DNA from: an uncultured Clostridia bacterium
GTDB lineage: Bacteria > Bacillota > Clostridia > Oscillospirales > CAG-272
Reading direction: 5' to 3'
DNA length: 6,508 nucleotides
Assembly (NCBI GenBank): GCA_946055715.1
Contig: CAMGGT010000056.1
Span: forward strand, 1 to 6,508
Shown here: piece after piece, positions 5,346 through 6,508 of the stretch
Layout: every line of letters starts with the position of its first letter
How positions within the stretch are numbered: the first letter of the stretch is position 1
The notes under the pieces: model-generated
The model's database searches: none
Seen by the model: only the letters and a program-made list of their open reading frames with translations
Told to the model about the DNA's origin: nothing
Made by a program: the position numbers and the translations under genes

Positions 5346-6508
5346 TTATGCCTCGTCGATGATGCGGTGAATGACCTTGGTGCAGCGCTCGGTGTTGTAA
5401 ACAACGGGAACGGGGTACACGGGGTTTGCCTCGGCAAGCGCCCATTTGCACATCGTGGGAATGTCCTCTTCCTTGATGTTATCAAAGCCGGTGGGGATGC
5501 CCATACGCTTGTTCATGGCGCGGATCTCGGCGATGAAGGCCTTCGCCTTCTCCTCATCACTGCCGGAGGTCTTAACTCCGGTGAGCTCGGCAAGATGAGC
5601 CAGCTTCCCGTAAACCGCCTCGCCGTAGTCTTCGAGAACTATGGGCAGTATAACGGCGTTTGCAAGGCCGTGAGGCGTATTGTAAAGTCCGCCGAGGGTG
5701 TGGGCTATGGCATGAACGTTGCCGACGCCGGCGCGGGTGAAGGCAAAGCCAGCCTTGAAGGATGCGGTCAGCATTTCCTGACGGGCCTCCATGTCGCTGC
5801 CGTCATTGTATGCGCGCTCAAGATACTTGAAGATGGCAACGGTGGCTTCCTCTGCAAGGCGAATTGTCTCCTTGGTGTTATACGTCCAGCATACATAAGC
5901 CTCTACCGCGTGGGTAAGAGCGTCCATACCGGTGGTGGCGGTGGTTTTCGGAGGCAGGTCGCGGGTGAGCTCAGGATCGAGGATAGCGTATCTGGGGACC
6001 AGGCACAGATCCATGATGGCGTACTTGTGGTGCGTCTCCTGGTCGGTTATGACCGCGGCAATAGTTGTCTCCGAGCCTGTTCCCGCCGTGGTGGGGACGG
6101 CGACGAAGGTGGGTATTCTGTGCAGGACCTTGAGCAGTCCGGCCATTTTGTTGACAGGGGTCTTGGGATGCACTACTCTTGCGGCCGCGCCCTTTGCCGC
6201 GTCCATCGGAGAGCCGCCGCCTATCGCGAGGAATGCGTCGCAGCCGGTCTCAAAATACATTTTCTGTATCTCATTAACGACCTTGACCGTGGGGTTGGAG
6301 GCGACCTCGGAATAGTGCTCGTAGGCTATACCCGCCTTGTCGAGGGCTTCCTTGGCAATAGGGGCGATAGTCTTGCCGACGGTGCGGCCGGTAACTATCA
6401 TGACCTTCTTAACGTTATGCTTCTTAAAAAGCTCAGGAGCCTTAGCCAGAGCGCCCTCACCGGTGACGGTGATGGGCTTGCGCCAGTACAGGCAGCGTGC
6501 GGCAACAT
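5346..6508 (-). CDS. Iron-containing alcohol dehydrogenase (group III), 5' partial
   Basis: An NAD(P)-dependent, metal-requiring alcohol dehydrogenase of the FucO/DhaT/AdhB family. It interconverts alcohols and aldehydes in the cytoplasm, typically in fermentative redox balance. At least 386 residues are visible and the frame is open to the window edge. The first ATG seen (6401) is internal, because family-like sequence (VTGEGALAK then VKKVMIVTG) precedes it. Counting from the edge (6506), the coenzyme motif GGGSPMDAAKG is at about 96-106 and TTAGTGSET at about 139-147. The metal ligands are Asp195 and His199 in GMDALTHAVEAY, His265 in GNVHAIAH and His279 in NTPHG, with the family spacing, so the active site is intact. 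Intact relatives are about 380-400 residues, so only a few are missing. It ends at a hairpin terminator; its own promoter is outside the window. The alcohol substrate (ethanol, butanol, propanediol or other) cannot be told, so no gene symbol is given. Confidence 0.92.
   Translation of the reverse strand, partial: VAARCLYWRKPITVTGEGALAKAPELFKKHNVKKVMIVTGRTVGKTIAPIAKEALDKAGIAYEHYSEVASNPTVKVVNEIQKMYFETGCDAFLAIGGGSPMDAAKGAAARVVHPKTPVNKMAGLLKVLHRIPTFVAVPTTAGTGSETTIAAVITDQETHHKYAIMDLCLVPRYAILDPELTRDLPPKTTATTGMDALTHAVEAYVCWTYNTKETIRLAEEATVAIFKYLERAYNDGSDMEARQEMLTASFKAGFAFTRAGVGNVHAIAHTLGGLYNTPHGLANAVILPIVLEDYGEAVYGKLAHLAELTGVKTSGSDEEKAKAFIAEIRAMNKRMGIPTGFDNIKEEDIPTMCKWALAEANPVYPVPVVYNTERCTKVIHRIIDEA

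Noticed and set aside
6399..6401. ATG at 6401 as the start of the alcohol dehydrogenase
   Set aside because: Thirty-five further codons upstream are open and match the expected N-terminal strand of the family, so the true start is beyond the window edge.
1..6508. A defence, mobile or otherwise novel multi-gene system
   Set aside because: No nucleases, recombinases, repeats, RNA structures or unknown conserved gene clusters are visible. All four genes belong to well-known families and do not form an evident module.

Overview
The window looks like chromosomal DNA from an anaerobic Firmicute of the Clostridia type (gut Oscillospiraceae or Ruminococcaceae-like). I infer this from a strong sigma-70-type promoter, GGAG-type ribosome sites, a lipoprotein signal, a fairly high GC content and the protein families present. 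No species can be named from sequence alone. There are four protein genes. There are no RNA genes, CRISPR array, insertion sequence or phage genes.

Left block (1 to about 4975, plus strand). Bases 1-147 hold no gene I can support, only a small hairpin next to a promoter. A near-consensus promoter (148-176) drives a secreted lipoprotein with a polysaccharide-deacetylase (NodB) domain (244-2307), which is closed by an intrinsic terminator (2329-2357). Next is a calcium-type P-type ATPase (2413 onward) with all catalytic motifs, whose last membrane helix is missing.

Right block (about 4976 to 6508, minus strand). An iron-containing alcohol dehydrogenase runs off the right edge, so its first codons lie outside the window, and it ends at a hairpin terminator (5292-5320). 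Inside and just past that terminator is a promoter for a PAP2-family membrane phosphatase gene. That gene is cut off after its first catalytic motif.

The main observation is the junction between the blocks at about 4971-4980. Two unrelated convergent genes, the ATPase and the PAP2 phosphatase, both lose their 3' ends at the same point, and each then reads briefly through the antisense of the other. Lysine codon choice also flips there, from AAA-rich on the left to AAG-rich on the right. The simplest reading is a chimeric join: an assembly error, or a real deletion, inversion or transfer breakpoint. It should not be read as a natural overlapping gene pair. I see no convincing new biological system. 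The genes are housekeeping or accessory functions with no evident shared pathway, apart from both left-block products acting at the cell envelope.
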